Numbered from the stretch's first letter, positions 32,731 through 41,869 are shown. The stretch: 49,310 nt of DNA from Lentisphaeria bacterium (GCA_017963105.1 JAGCTY010000011.1:1-49310); one strand, 5' to 3'. The notes: generated from the sequence alone by a model not told the origin. A program made the numbers and translations.

Positions 32731-35178
32731 ATGTTTCCAGCGGAACGAAGCCGCAAACAGAACAATACGCCGGATCTTGTGAACATTATGGGTACATGTC
32801 GTTTTTTTTCACGTGTTATGATCCATAAAGGATGCGCCGCCCTGAAATGTCTGTTTCAGGAGGGGCCGGTCGTCTTTGCCCGGAAAATGGCCGGTGCGTT
32901 TTCCCGGCTTTTTTCAGCAGCGCCGTTTTCCGCCATATTTCAGGCGCATTACGAAATCGACATGGATTTTTCCGGATGCCATACGGACATCAGGGTCCTG
33001 GCGTTTTATTTGCCGCAGTACCACACTTTCCCGGAGAACGACGCCTGGTGGGGAAAGGGTTTTACGGAATGGTGCAACACGAGGAAGGCGCAGCCGGCCG
33101 TGCCCGGTCATTACCAGCCGCGGGAGCCGCACGAAGACATCGGATACTACGACCTGTCCGACTGGCATGTACTGGCGAAGCAGGCCGAAATGGCGAAACG
33201 GCACGGCATCCACGGGTTCTGCTTTTATCACTACTGGTTTTCCGGCAAACGCCTGATGGAAAAGCCGGTCGATCTGCTGCTCGAACATCCGGAGATCGAC
33301 CTGAACTTCTGCCTCTGCTGGGCGAATGAAAACTGGACCCGGGCGTGGGACGGCAAGGCCGGTGAAATCCTGATCGCCCAGTCGCACAGGGACGACGACG
33401 TCCAGTTCATCGTCGACCTGAAACCATACATGGATGATCCGCGCTATATCCGCGTCGACGGCAAACCGTTTGTGCTGGTCTACCGGCCGTCCGGCCTGCC
33501 GGATCCGGCGAAAACGTTTTCCCTGTGGAAACAATGGGCGAAGGACAACGGGTTCCCGGGGCTTTACATCGGCGTGGTACGCGGATGCAGGCAGGATGCC
33601 GGGACGGCGTTCGTGGAAGGCGCCGACGCGGAAATCGAGTTTCCCCCGGCATATTGCACGAATCATACGACCGTCTATACGGATCCTTCGACGGGCGCCG
33701 GGTTCATCGATTATCACGGGTATGTCGACGCCCTGCTCGAAGGGCGCGGGTGCGTGGAACGATTCAGCCACCAGGTCTTCCGCGGGTGCATGCTGGGGTG
33801 GGACTGCGCTGCCAGAAGGAAACAGTTCTGCGCCTGGACAAACTTTTCCGTCAGGGACTACTCGGAGTGGCTCCGCTATCTCATCCGGTATACCCGCGCC
33901 CATTGCGCCGAAGACCGCCGTTTCCTCTTCATCAACGCGTGGAACGAATGGGCGGAAGGGACTTATCTGGAACCGGACAGACGGTTCGGCTATGTGTATC
34001 TGAACGCGACGTCGAGAGCCTTGTTCGACCAGGCGGAACCGGATGCGTCGGAGGACGCCCTGAAGAAACGGGCCGAAGAACTTGGGCTGTTCGATGCGAA
34101 ATGGTATCTTGACAAGTATCCGGAATTGAAAGTGTTCGGTGAATCTGCCGTGGACCATTACTGGAAATGGGGCTGGAAAGAACGCCGCCAGCCATCCGCC
34201 GCCTTCCCCGCCCAGCTTTATGTCAGGAAGAATCCCCGGCTGACGCAGTGGCCGCAGAACCCGCTGGCCGATTATCTGACGTCGGGGCGCGACGAGTCGT
34301 ATCTCGCGGAGTGCCGGAAGGATTACTACGCCATGCGGTCGGAAATCAGGAGGAAAATGCGCATCCGGGAGGTCGTTCTGGCCGATCTCCCGGAAAACGC
34401 CCCCGATGTTCCGGTTCCGCCCGGGAAAATCGGCGTCCATGTGCATCTGTTCTATGCCGACATGCTGGAGCAGATCCTTTCCCGCCTCAGAAACATCCCG
34501 GCGGGGTTCGACCTGTATGTCTCCGTCGCCGAATCCGGAACCGAAGATGAAATCCGGCGAACTTGCCTGGCCAGTCTCCCGAACCTGAAACAGTGCGAGG
34601 TCGTGAAAACCCCGAACCGGGGACGCGACGTCGCACCTCTGATCCGCACGTTCGGGGAACGCCTGAAGACATACGACTACGTCTGCCATATCCACACGAA
34701 AAAAAGCTTGCGCAGCGCGTCCCTCGCGGGCTGGTCGGATTTCATTTTTGCCCATCTGCTGGGGAGCGAACGGATGGTGAAGATGATTCTGTCCTGGCTG
34801 TCCGGCGACGTTTCGCTGGTGTATCCGCCGGATTTCCTGCCTCTGGAGGACGCGCCGGACAAATGGGGCGGCAATCTCGAGCTCACGGAAAAACTGCTGA
34901 AGTCCGCGGGGATCCCGTATGACCTGAAGAATGATTTCCCGGTCATCGAGTTTTCCCAGGGCACGATGTTCTGGGCGAGGGGCGACTATCTCGCGCGGAT
35001 GCTTTCCCTGAACTTGAAATATGAGGATTTCCCGGAGGAGCCGATCGGGGACGACGGCACGGTCGCCCATGCCATGGAACGCGCGCTCTTCCTTTGGGAC
35101 TCCTCCTTCGGTCGGGACATCGTTCAGCTGTTCCTGGACAAAAATGACAAGGAAGAATATTCGAATGAAAGAATCTGA
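32731..35178 (+). CDS. WbsX-type glycan enzyme fused to an RgpF (rhamnan synthesis F) domain
   Basis: 815 aa two-domain protein. About 85-435 is a WbsX/glycoside-hydrolase-99-like domain: LAFYLPQYHTFPENDAWWGK, GFCFYHYWFSGKRLMEKP and FINAWNEWAEGTYLEPD are hallmark motifs. After a linker, about 570-800 carries RgpF-like motifs: VHVHLFYADMLEQIL, NRGRDVAPLI and CHIHTKKS. WbsX domains are widespread in O-antigen loci with unclear chemistry, while RgpF-like domains are tied to rhamnose-glucose polysaccharide assembly. The ATG at 32731 has GGAGA directly before it but too close for an ideal site; later in-frame ATGs at 32788 and 32818 are possible starts. It sits in the exporter cluster and probably builds or trims the exported glycan. 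Confidence 0.8.
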   Translation: MFPAERSRKQNNTPDLVNIMGTCRFFSRVMIHKGCAALKCLFQEGPVVFARKMAGAFSRLFSAAPFSAIFQAHYEIDMDFSGCHTDIRVLAFYLPQYHTFPENDAWWGKGFTEWCNTRKAQPAVPGHYQPREPHEDIGYYDLSDWHVLAKQAEMAKRHGIHGFCFYHYWFSGKRLMEKPVDLLLEHPEIDLNFCLCWANENWTRAWDGKAGEILIAQSHRDDDVQFIVDLKPYMDDPRYIRVDGKPFVLVYRPSGLPDPAKTFSLWKQWAKDNGFPGLYIGVVRGCRQDAGTAFVEGADAEIEFPPAYCTNHTTVYTDPSTGAGFIDYHGYVDALLEGRGCVERFSHQVFRGCMLGWDCAARRKQFCAWTNFSVRDYSEWLRYLIRYTRAHCAEDRRFLFINAWNEWAEGTYLEPDRRFGYVYLNATSRALFDQAEPDASEDALKKRAEELGLFDAKWYLDKYPELKVFGESAVDHYWKWGWKERRQPSAAFPAQLYVRKNPRLTQWPQNPLADYLTSGRDESYLAECRKDYYAMRSEIRRKMRIREVVLADLPENAPDVPVPPGKIGVHVHLFYADMLEQILSRLRNIPAGFDLYVSVAESGTEDEIRRTCLASLPNLKQCEVVKTPNRGRDVAPLIRTFGERLKTYDYVCHIHTKKSLRSASLAGWSDFIFAHLLGSERMVKMILSWLSGDVSLVYPPDFLPLEDAPDKWGGNLELTEKLLKSAGIPYDLKNDFPVIEFSQGTMFWARGDYLARMLSLNLKYEDFPEEPIGDDGTVAHAMERALFLWDSSFGRDIVQLFLDKNDKEEYSNERI

Positions 35179-35265
35179 CTTTTGCCCCCGGAATTCAGCT
35201 GCTGCACGGATGCGGGTCCGCCTCGCGTACACGGTCCGTTTCACACCTTTCGGAAACCCGGAGTC

Positions 35266-36192
35266 ATGATGGAAATCCAAATCCTTCTTGCGACATACAA
35301 TTCCTCGCGGTTCCTGCGCGAACAGATCGATTCTCTGCTGGCGCAGGACTGGCGCGACTTCGAGGTCCTGATCCGGGACGGCGGTTCCACCGACGACACA
35401 CTGGAGATCGTCGGCGACTACCTGAGGAAATACCCCGGGACCTTCCGGTTCCTCGGGCAGGCTCCGGCCACGGCCCCGGAGAACTTCTCCTTCCTGCTGG
35501 CGTCCTCCTCCGCGCCGCTGGTCATGTTCTGCGATCACGACGACGTCTGGAAGCCGAACAAGGTCCGGGTCACCCTGGAGAAATACCGCGAACTGGAATC
35601 CGGATACGGAAACGGTACGCCGATCATGGTCTTCACGGATTCCGAAGTGGTCGACTCCGGGCTGAACCTGATCTCCCATTCCATGTTCCGTTATCAGAAC
35701 ATCGATGTGAACGCCCTGACCCTGAACCGCCTGATCGTACAGAATGTCCCTTCCGGCAACACCATGCTCGTGAACCGGGCGCTCATCGACCTCGCCTCCC
35801 CGATTCCCCCGGCCGCCGTCATGCACGACCACTGGCTGACGCTTGTCGCCGCGACGATGGGAAAGATCGGATTCCTTACGGAACCGACGATCTTCTACCG
35901 CCAGCACTCGAACAATTTCTACGGCGCCTCCAACTATTCCATCTCCACATTCCTGCACAAACTGAGGATGGGAAGGAAACAGATCCGGTCGCGTTTCCAG
36001 CAGAACATCAACCAGGCCGTCGCGTTCGGCGGCCGTTATGCGGATTTCCTGGACAAAAAGGATCTGGAAATGCTGGAGGACCTGAAAAAGTTTCAGTCTC
36101 TCGGCCGGTGGGCCCGCAGACGGATCCTGTGGAAATACGGCATCCGGAAGTCGGGAATCTGGCGCAACCTCGGAACACTCCTGTTCCTGTGA
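35266..36192 (+). CDS. Glycosyltransferase family 2
   Basis: 308 aa GT-A enzyme. The start MMEIQILLATYNSSRFLREQ, then RDGGSTDDT (nucleotide binding) and FCDHDDVWKPNKV (DxD-type metal site) is typical of rhamnosyl/galactosyl GT2 enzymes of O-antigen loci. VMHDHWLTLVA and IFYRQHSNN match the acceptor-side motifs. The frame is open back to 35182 but the residues there have no family character, and GGAG lies next to the ATG pair 35266/35269. Its last eight codons (LGTLLFL plus stop) lie inside the first copy of a 40-bp repeat that recurs twice just downstream, so the C-terminus may be repeat-derived. Confidence 0.88.
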   Translation: MMEIQILLATYNSSRFLREQIDSLLAQDWRDFEVLIRDGGSTDDTLEIVGDYLRKYPGTFRFLGQAPATAPENFSFLLASSSAPLVMFCDHDDVWKPNKVRVTLEKYRELESGYGNGTPIMVFTDSEVVDSGLNLISHSMFRYQNIDVNALTLNRLIVQNVPSGNTMLVNRALIDLASPIPPAAVMHDHWLTLVAATMGKIGFLTEPTIFYRQHSNNFYGASNYSISTFLHKLRMGRKQIRSRFQQNINQAVAFGGRYADFLDKKDLEMLEDLKKFQSLGRWARRRILWKYGIRKSGIWRNLGTLLFL

Positions 36193-36338
36193 GATAGTTC
36201 CGCCGGCGGATGCGCGGAAAGTTCCGCGGGCACTGCCTCGGAACACTCCTGTTCCTGTGAGATAGTTCCGCCGGCACTGCCTCGGAATACTCCTGTTCCT
36301 GTGAGATAGTTCCGCCGGCGGATGCGCGGAAAGTTCCG
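36168..36338. repeat. Three copies of a 40-bp repeat that begins inside the GT2 gene
   Basis: Nearly identical 40-bp units begin with CCTCGGAA(C/T)ACTCCTGTTCC at 36168, 36236 and 36280. Copies 1 and 3 are each followed by GGATGCGCGGAAAGTTCCG. Each unit holds the inverted pair GGAAC/GTTCC, so REP-like hairpins can form. The first copy supplies the last codons and stop of the GT2 gene. Confidence 0.75.
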
Positions 36339-36403
36339 TTATCACACGGGAAAAGGACGTACGGGGAAGAAATGGGGATAAGGTCGGTTTTGAGGCAAAA
36401 AAG

Positions 36404-36480
36404 TGGTGCACCCGGCGGGGCTCGAACCCACCACCTACTGCTCCGGAGGCAGTCGCTCTATCCAAATGAGCTACGGGTGC
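36404..36480 (-). tRNA. tRNA-Arg (anticodon CCG)
   Basis: 77 nt on the minus strand. GCACCCG pairs with CGGGTGC, discriminator A and CCA encoded. The D-arm is GCTC/GAGC, the anticodon loop is CTCCGGA (anticodon CCG) between ACTGC and GCAGT, and the T-arm is GTGGG-TTCGAGC-CCCGC. The cloverleaf is complete. Confidence 0.95.
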
Positions 36481-36778
36481 ACAACAGAATCGAACTTTTA
36501 AATATAGCCCGCGCTTCCCGAAAAATCAAATATGCGACAGAAAAAAAGCCGAAAAACGAACCGTCCCGCCTCCTGAAGATCTTCCGGGAATGGCCTGTCC
36601 ACAGCGCAGTTTTTTCCGTGCGGGAAGAAACGGGCCGACGCACCAATCCTGACTTATTGTTCGGGTCCCCGTCATGGGCGCATTGCGGCAATCGCGCCCG
36701 CGGGGGGAGCATGATCGGGGCATCATGTTCATAGCAGGGTCATGGACGCATTGCGGCAATCGCGCCCGCGGGGAGGCG
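36481..36778. other. Intergenic region with a 35-bp direct repeat
   Basis: No gene seen. A direct repeat (TCATGGRCGCATTGCGGCAA and the following CGCGCCCGCGGGG) occurs at 36672-36706 and 36740-36774, 68 bp apart, just past the 3' end of the leftward GT4 gene. No T run follows either copy on the minus strand, so they are not standard terminators. The left part is the tRNA-Arg promoter side. Confidence 0.6.
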
Positions 36779-37891
36779 TTAAGCGGTTTTCGTCACGGAA
36801 CGGATGAAAGCGGCGGTCTCCGCGCGGAAACGTTCCGGGTTGAACCCGGCCGCATGGGCAGCACAGACGGCGGAATCCCACGCCTGAGCTGCTTCGAATT
36901 CCTCGATCGCGGCCGTAAGCGCGTCAGGGGTCTGTTCCGGGAAGAAAAGACCGGTCCGTCCGGGGAGCACGGTCTCCAGCGCGCCGCCCTGCCCGAAGGC
37001 GATCACGGGCGTGCCCGCGGCCTGCGCTTCCAGCGGGACGATGCCGAAGTCCTCGATGCCGGGAAAGATCAGGGCGCGGGCGTGCGTGAAAAGTTCGCGG
37101 AGGCGTTCGTCGGCGCATCTGCCCTCGAACGTGATCAGCGGGGAGCCTCCCGCGGTCTGTCGAACGCGCTTCAGTTCGGGGCCGTCTCCGGCCACGATCA
37201 GGCGGCGTCCAAGCTTGAGGCAGGCGCGGACGGCCAGGTCGACGCGCTTGTACGGCGTGATCTGTCCGGCGCAGAGATAGAAATCGCGCCTCGGGGATGA
37301 CGCGCCGGGGCGTCCCGGATCGCCGAAGAAGGCGGTGTTGACCGGCGGATGGATGACGGTGGACTCCCTGCCGTAAATGCGTCGGATTCGTTCGGCCACG
37401 AACGCGCTGTTCGCGATGAAATGGTCCACGGCATCTGCGGAACGCCTGTCGTAGTCCCGCAGACGGCGGAGAAACAGCTTCATGGCGAGCTTGCCGCCGG
37501 GCCCCGCGGCCTGATAATACAGATCGCTCATGTCCCACAGATAGCGCATGGGCGTATGGCAGTAGCAGACATGCACCGCGCCGGAGGGTTTGCGGATGCC
37601 TTTCGCCGGGCCGGATTCGCTGGAAATGATGAGGTCGTAGGACGCCAGATCGAGGCTGCGGAGCGCCCGCGGCATGAGCAGGAGATATTTCTGGCAGCCG
37701 TTGCGCGCGCCGGGCAGACGTGCGATGAAGGTTTCGGTGACCTTGTGCGAGGAAAACGGCTCGCGAACCCTGTCGCGGTTCCAGGCGTGCGTGAAGATGT
37801 CGGCGTCAGGGTAGAGACGGCAGAATTCCGCAAGGACGTTTTCTCCGCCTCGCATGGAGGTCATCCAGTAGTGGATCAGGGCGGTCTTCAT
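36779..37891 (-). CDS. Glycosyltransferase family 4 (GT-B)
   Basis: 370 aa. MKTALIHYWMTSMRGGENVL is a typical GT4 N-terminus with the GGxE-like loop. HVCYCHTPMRYLWDM and ANSAFVAERI follow in the N-lobe. The C-lobe has YLCAGQITPYKRVDLAVRAC, VAGDGPEL and the EX7E-type region IFPGIEDFGIVPLEAQAAG. This combination is seen in mannosyl- and other hexosyltransferases of O-antigen loci. The frame is open 70 codons upstream but that stretch overlaps the end of the WbaP-like gene and has no protein character; GAGG stands ten bases before the ATG at 37889-37891. Last gene of the leftward operon, probably adding a sugar after the WbaP-like priming step. Confidence 0.9.
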   Translation of the reverse strand: MKTALIHYWMTSMRGGENVLAEFCRLYPDADIFTHAWNRDRVREPFSSHKVTETFIARLPGARNGCQKYLLLMPRALRSLDLASYDLIISSESGPAKGIRKPSGAVHVCYCHTPMRYLWDMSDLYYQAAGPGGKLAMKLFLRRLRDYDRRSADAVDHFIANSAFVAERIRRIYGRESTVIHPPVNTAFFGDPGRPGASSPRRDFYLCAGQITPYKRVDLAVRACLKLGRRLIVAGDGPELKRVRQTAGGSPLITFEGRCADERLRELFTHARALIFPGIEDFGIVPLEAQAAGTPVIAFGQGGALETVLPGRTGLFFPEQTPDALTAAIEEFEAAQAWDSAVCAAHAAGFNPERFRAETAAFIRSVTKTA

Positions 37892-37973
37892 GGCGCCGGC
37901 CTCGTTTCCGCGGGAGAACCGTGTCCGGCGGGAAAAAGGGGATTTCCCGCCCTGTTCTTTCCCCTGCCCCGTG

Positions 37974-39359
37974 TCATCGCGCGCCCCTGCATTTGACGAC
38001 CTCGACGATGGTGGCGAAGAAGATGTGGATGTCCAGCCAGACGGACCAGTTGCGGATATACCACATATCGAGCAGGATTCGTTTGTCGTAGCCGGTGTCA
38101 TTGCGTCCGGAGACCTGCCACAGGCCGGTGATGCCGGGCTTGACGCGCGAGAAGACCTCGTAATTATCGCCGTAATATTCGATTTCGGCCTCCACGATGG
38201 GGCGCGGCCCGATCATGGCGAGTTCGCCGGTGATGACATTGAAGAACTGCGGCAGCTCGTCGAGACTGGTCTTGCGGAGGATGCGTCCGATGGGCGTGAT
38301 GCGCGGGTCGCGTTCGAGCTTGAAATTGGCGCGCCATTCGACGGCAAGTTTCGGATCGTTGGCCAGGATCTGTTCCAGCTGGTCGTCCGCATCGGTATAC
38401 ATCGTGCGGAACTTCCAGACGTGGATGGGGCGTCCGTTTCTGCCGAGACGGTCGGCGCGGTACAGGACGGGCCCCTTGCTGGAGAGCTTCACGACGAGCG
38501 CAAGGATCAGGAAGACGGGTATCAGCATGACCACGCTGACGCAGGCGAGAATGAATTCAAGAACGGTTTTCGTGAGGCGCGGGAGCGGACGCAGGAGCTG
38601 GTTGCGGATTTCCAGCCCGGCGAGCTCGCGCAGGCAGACCGGCGTACCCCAGGCGACCGGGATGCCGATATCGTCGGTCATGAGCAGAATCTGCCTGAAG
38701 TGCTTCATGTAATCGCGCAGATACCGGGTGATCGCCTGCGGAGGCAGACAGCAGATCAGGAACTCCGCGCCGGTTCGTGCGGCGACCGCCGGAGCGTCGG
38801 AAAGCGCGCCGAGGCGGTCCTGAATGGCGGAATTGTCATCGACGAACCCGATGACCCGGAGCCCGAAATGCGCATTGTCCCGGATTTCCGCCTCAAGTTT
38901 GCGGCCGCATTTTCCCGCACCGGCGATGAGGACGGGAATCTGTCCGATGTCCGCCCATTTCAGGATCCTGCGGACCAGGTTCCGCACGAACCCGACGAAG
39001 AAGAGGTTCAGACACGCGCTGACCGCGATGACCACGCGCGAATAAGATTCCGTCCTGCGGGAGAACGTGAGGTAGCAGAAGAGCAGCAGATAGGTGGCCA
39101 GGACCGCGTAGACCCGGCGCCGCATCTCCTCCACGGGATCGAGCGCCATCCCCGGGCAGAAGGGATTGCCGTGATAAAGCCGCATGACCGCCGCCAGGAG
39201 GATGAAGACGAACAGGAACGGCCACATGGCCGTGTAGGTGGACATCTCGTAGCGCCCCCCCATGATATGGTAGACCGCAGCCGTGCCGAGCCAGCAGGCG
39301 GACAGCGCCAGGGCGTCGGCCAGCATCAGGAACAGAATGCGAATCCGTCCGGACGTCAT
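37974..39359 (-). CDS. Undecaprenyl-phosphate hexose-1-phosphate transferase (WbaP/EpsE-like)
   Basis: 461 aa initiating enzyme that transfers a sugar-1-phosphate from a nucleotide sugar to undecaprenyl phosphate. Four to five N-terminal membrane helices lead to a Rossmann-like middle domain (PVLIAGAGKCGRKL, about 142-155). A further membrane helix (about 268-290) then leads to the catalytic domain with VWKFRTMYTDAD, TSLDELPQFFNVI, GELAMIGPRP and RVKPGITGLWQVSGRND. All catalytic motifs are present, and the length is that of the full WbaP type. Its start overlaps the stop of the GT-C gene as ATGA (39356-39359). It primes the polysaccharide that this locus and the Wzm/Wzt set assemble (inference). 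Confidence 0.93.
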   Translation of the reverse strand: MTSGRIRILFLMLADALALSACWLGTAAVYHIMGGRYEMSTYTAMWPFLFVFILLAAVMRLYHGNPFCPGMALDPVEEMRRRVYAVLATYLLLFCYLTFSRRTESYSRVVIAVSACLNLFFVGFVRNLVRRILKWADIGQIPVLIAGAGKCGRKLEAEIRDNAHFGLRVIGFVDDNSAIQDRLGALSDAPAVAARTGAEFLICCLPPQAITRYLRDYMKHFRQILLMTDDIGIPVAWGTPVCLRELAGLEIRNQLLRPLPRLTKTVLEFILACVSVVMLIPVFLILALVVKLSSKGPVLYRADRLGRNGRPIHVWKFRTMYTDADDQLEQILANDPKLAVEWRANFKLERDPRITPIGRILRKTSLDELPQFFNVITGELAMIGPRPIVEAEIEYYGDNYEVFSRVKPGITGLWQVSGRNDTGYDKRILLDMWYIRNWSVWLDIHIFFATIVEVVKCRGAR

Positions 39360-41125
39360 AACGCAGGCTCCTTCCTCCGGAACACCGTACAGAACGATTC
39401 CCTGCCCATCGGAACCGGTTCCCCGATGGCAGCCCAGGCGGCGTCGGGCGGCAAGGCGGGGCCGGCCGCCGGCGCGGACACGTAAAAATCGGCATTTTTC
39501 AGGTCGCGGACGCGGCGTCCCCCGGCCAGATAGGCGGAGACGATGTATTTGCTGTCGTGCTCGAAGAACATGCCGGGCGCGGCGCAGCCTTCATATTCGA
39601 TCAGGTCGAACGCCGGCGGTGCGGCGCACGAATGCGCGGGCGGATCGGCGCGGAAAAGCGCCGCCAGCCGGAGCGTGCCGAGCCGGACGGTTTTGTGGCG
39701 GGGCTCGAAATTGTCCTTCAGGATCGGGCCGAGGCAGTGGAACAGCGCTCCCAGGACATACGCGCAGAGCAGGACGGTCAGCGCGGGACGCAGGGAGACG
39801 CGCGGGACGCAGCGGGCCGCCAGCCCGGCAATGACCGCGACGCCGCAGAAGGTCCAGCCGAACCCGAGCGGAGACACGGGAAGCAGGTAGCGCACGGAGA
39901 AGGTGAGGGTCTGTTCGTACAGGAGCTGGAGCGCTATGACGCCGGTATACACGGCGATGAACACGAGCAGGAGCTTTTCGTCGGGGGAAAATGCGCGGTC
40001 ACGGAGGCGAAACGCAAGCCCGACGAGCGCGGGCGCCGTCCAAAGCGGATCGAACGCGCGTTCGAACGTGAGGAAGAATTCCTTCATGGACTCGGAGTCC
40101 GCCCGGAGCATCTGCCGGACGAACAGGACGGCGAGAAACGCGGCAAATATGACGCCGCAGGCAATCAGCATCGGTTTCAGCGTTTTCCCGTCGAATATGC
40201 GGGCCAGTATCTTCGCCGCAGCCGCCATCCCGAACGGTGTCAGGCCGGCGATCAGCGCAGCATCCGCCAGGGAGGGCGCGCGGCCGAACACGGATTCGAA
40301 CAGCGTGAGGTAGCGGACTTCCGGCGTGGGCAGACCGAAAACCGCGTGGTTGACGACAGCGGGGAAAAAGACGATCCCGGCGGTCAGGAGCGTCCCGGCG
40401 AGGCCGCGGTACGGCACGGGGACAAACTTCTTTTTCGCAGGATCCGCTTCCGGAATGACGCGGGCCTCCTCCATGCCCCGGCGCGCATCCAGGATCATCA
40501 CGCCGAACAGGACGATCCCGCAGAACAGGATCATTTCCGAGCGCGTGATCATGACGGTCCCCGCCGCAACCCCCAAATAAAGATAACGGACGAACGAATC
40601 CGGTTTCTCCCGGATCAGGAAGACCGCGTGGACGATCAGGATCAGCAGCAGGCATTTCGTGTTTTCGCGGAGTCCGGTCCCGGCGAGCCGCAGCATGAAA
40701 GGATTGACGACGTAGACCAGAAGCGCGCCGGCCGCGATCCGGCCGCCGAAAACGCGCCGCATGACGCTGAACAGAGGAAAGACAGCCGCCGCAAAACACC
40801 CCGCGCTGAGGAGTTTCGCCGCCGTGAACCCGGAGAATCCGCATATCCGCACGAGTGCACCGCAGAGCGCCGGATACAGCATCGGGACGCGCGGATGGAA
40901 CGCGTAAGCCCATTTCCCGGCCGCGAACGCTTCAGCCATCGGCGCATACCGGGTCGCGATGTCGCGTTCCGGCACGTCGGCGAAGTACGCCAGCGGCAGG
41001 GCCAGCAGGAGCGCCGCCAGGAAAAACAGCCACGGTGCACGGGACGCTCCGGCGGTTTCGCCGGACTCCCGGTTCGGTATGGTGTCGGTCGAAAACGGAT
41101 CCTTCATGTCGTCGGGGGAAACCAT
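39356..41125 (-). CDS. GT-C-type membrane glycosyltransferase (PMT/ArnT-like)
   Basis: 589 aa polytopic membrane protein with about 11-13 hydrophobic helices. After the first helix (about 31-47) the periplasmic loop DVPERDIATRYAPMAEAFA contains the acidic pair expected in GT-C enzymes of the GT39/GT83 type. The C-terminal region (about 470-589) is soluble. Such enzymes transfer sugars from polyprenyl-phosphate donors outside the membrane. The ATG at 41123-41125 directly follows the stop of the CobS-like gene, and its stop overlaps the next start. The GT2 at 25977 could make its polyprenyl-linked donor, but no direct link is visible. Donor and acceptor unknown. Confidence 0.75.
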   Translation of the reverse strand: MVSPDDMKDPFSTDTIPNRESGETAGASRAPWLFFLAALLLALPLAYFADVPERDIATRYAPMAEAFAAGKWAYAFHPRVPMLYPALCGALVRICGFSGFTAAKLLSAGCFAAAVFPLFSVMRRVFGGRIAAGALLVYVVNPFMLRLAGTGLRENTKCLLLILIVHAVFLIREKPDSFVRYLYLGVAAGTVMITRSEMILFCGIVLFGVMILDARRGMEEARVIPEADPAKKKFVPVPYRGLAGTLLTAGIVFFPAVVNHAVFGLPTPEVRYLTLFESVFGRAPSLADAALIAGLTPFGMAAAAKILARIFDGKTLKPMLIACGVIFAAFLAVLFVRQMLRADSESMKEFFLTFERAFDPLWTAPALVGLAFRLRDRAFSPDEKLLLVFIAVYTGVIALQLLYEQTLTFSVRYLLPVSPLGFGWTFCGVAVIAGLAARCVPRVSLRPALTVLLCAYVLGALFHCLGPILKDNFEPRHKTVRLGTLRLAALFRADPPAHSCAAPPAFDLIEYEGCAAPGMFFEHDSKYIVSAYLAGGRRVRDLKNADFYVSAPAAGPALPPDAAWAAIGEPVPMGRESFCTVFRRKEPAL

Positions 41126-41869
41126 TCAGCGGTGCACGCAGATCACGGTCAGGACCAGCAGCGCGGTCTCGATCAGATACGCCGCCGTGTCGAATGCACT
41201 GCGGTCGAAGTCAAGCGTCCCGTTTTCGGAGCGTTTGATCAGATACCAGGAGGTCAGCCAGGTCAGCAGGAACATCCCCGCGGCGCCCCAGATACGTCGG
41301 CTGACCAGGATGAAAAGCAGCATCAGGACACAGCCCGCAACCGCGCCTTTCCGGCGTTCCCCGGGATTCGACCGGATCAGCTCCCTGCCGGACGGCGTCG
41401 CAGCGGCGCTGAGCTCCTCCCGCGCGAAATACGCGCACAGCATGACCGCGACCAGCCAGGCCGCGCCGCCCGCCTGTACGGCCGCTGCGAGCATGATGGC
41501 GCGGACGGCGAAGAAGACCGCGCCGAAGAACATCGGCTGGGCGGTGAACTTGTCCGGGGCGGCGTCCGTTTTTTTCGGGAAGAGCCGCATGGCGAAGAGC
41601 GCCGAACCGTTGAAACCGCGCCACGCGGTCAGAATCTCCAGCAGAAGCGCGATCAGGACGCCGGAAAGCATGGAACCCGCGAACGCGCCGAAGAGCCAGA
41701 CGTCGATCCAGGCCGTCACGGCGCACAGCAGCCCGACAGCCAGCCCGATCAGAGGGAACCAGACCGGAAAATCCTCGGGGATTTCCTTCGGTTCCGGCAG
41801 AAACGGGAGCGGACGCCCGGTCGCAAGCGTCCATACCGCGGAAATCTTTTCAAGCATGCTGCTGTTCAT
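41126..41869 (-). CDS. CobS-like membrane protein lacking the family acidic signature
   Basis: 247 aa, about six to seven hydrophobic helices. The N-terminal WFPLIGLAVGLL (about 37-48) and the C-terminal helix after DFDRSAFDTAAYLIE resemble CobS (adenosylcobinamide-GDP ribazoletransferase), which joins the lower ligand in cobalamin synthesis. The hallmark HxDGxxDxxD of CobS, however, falls on LTAWRGFNGSALFAM (about 80-94), where the acidic metal-binding residues are absent. No other cobalamin genes or cobalamin riboswitch are present. It overlaps the PlsC-like gene by 20 bp and abuts the GT-C gene, so it is embedded in a lipid/glycan operon. It may be an inactive or re-purposed relative; a different membrane family is possible. 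Confidence 0.5.
   Translation of the reverse strand: MNSSMLEKISAVWTLATGRPLPFLPEPKEIPEDFPVWFPLIGLAVGLLCAVTAWIDVWLFGAFAGSMLSGVLIALLLEILTAWRGFNGSALFAMRLFPKKTDAAPDKFTAQPMFFGAVFFAVRAIMLAAAVQAGGAAWLVAVMLCAYFAREELSAAATPSGRELIRSNPGERRKGAVAGCVLMLLFILVSRRIWGAAGMFLLTWLTSWYLIKRSENGTLDFDRSAFDTAAYLIETALLVLTVICVHR

Noticed and set aside
36168-36338. CRISPR-like appearance of the 40-bp repeats
   Set aside because: Spacing is irregular (28 and 4 bp), the first copy is inside a gene, and no cas genes are present.
32914-36465. Long minus-strand frame opposite the WbsX-RgpF and GT2 genes
   Set aside because: Antisense shadow in GC-rich DNA; the plus-strand frames have clear family motifs and the minus frame runs through the 40-bp repeats.
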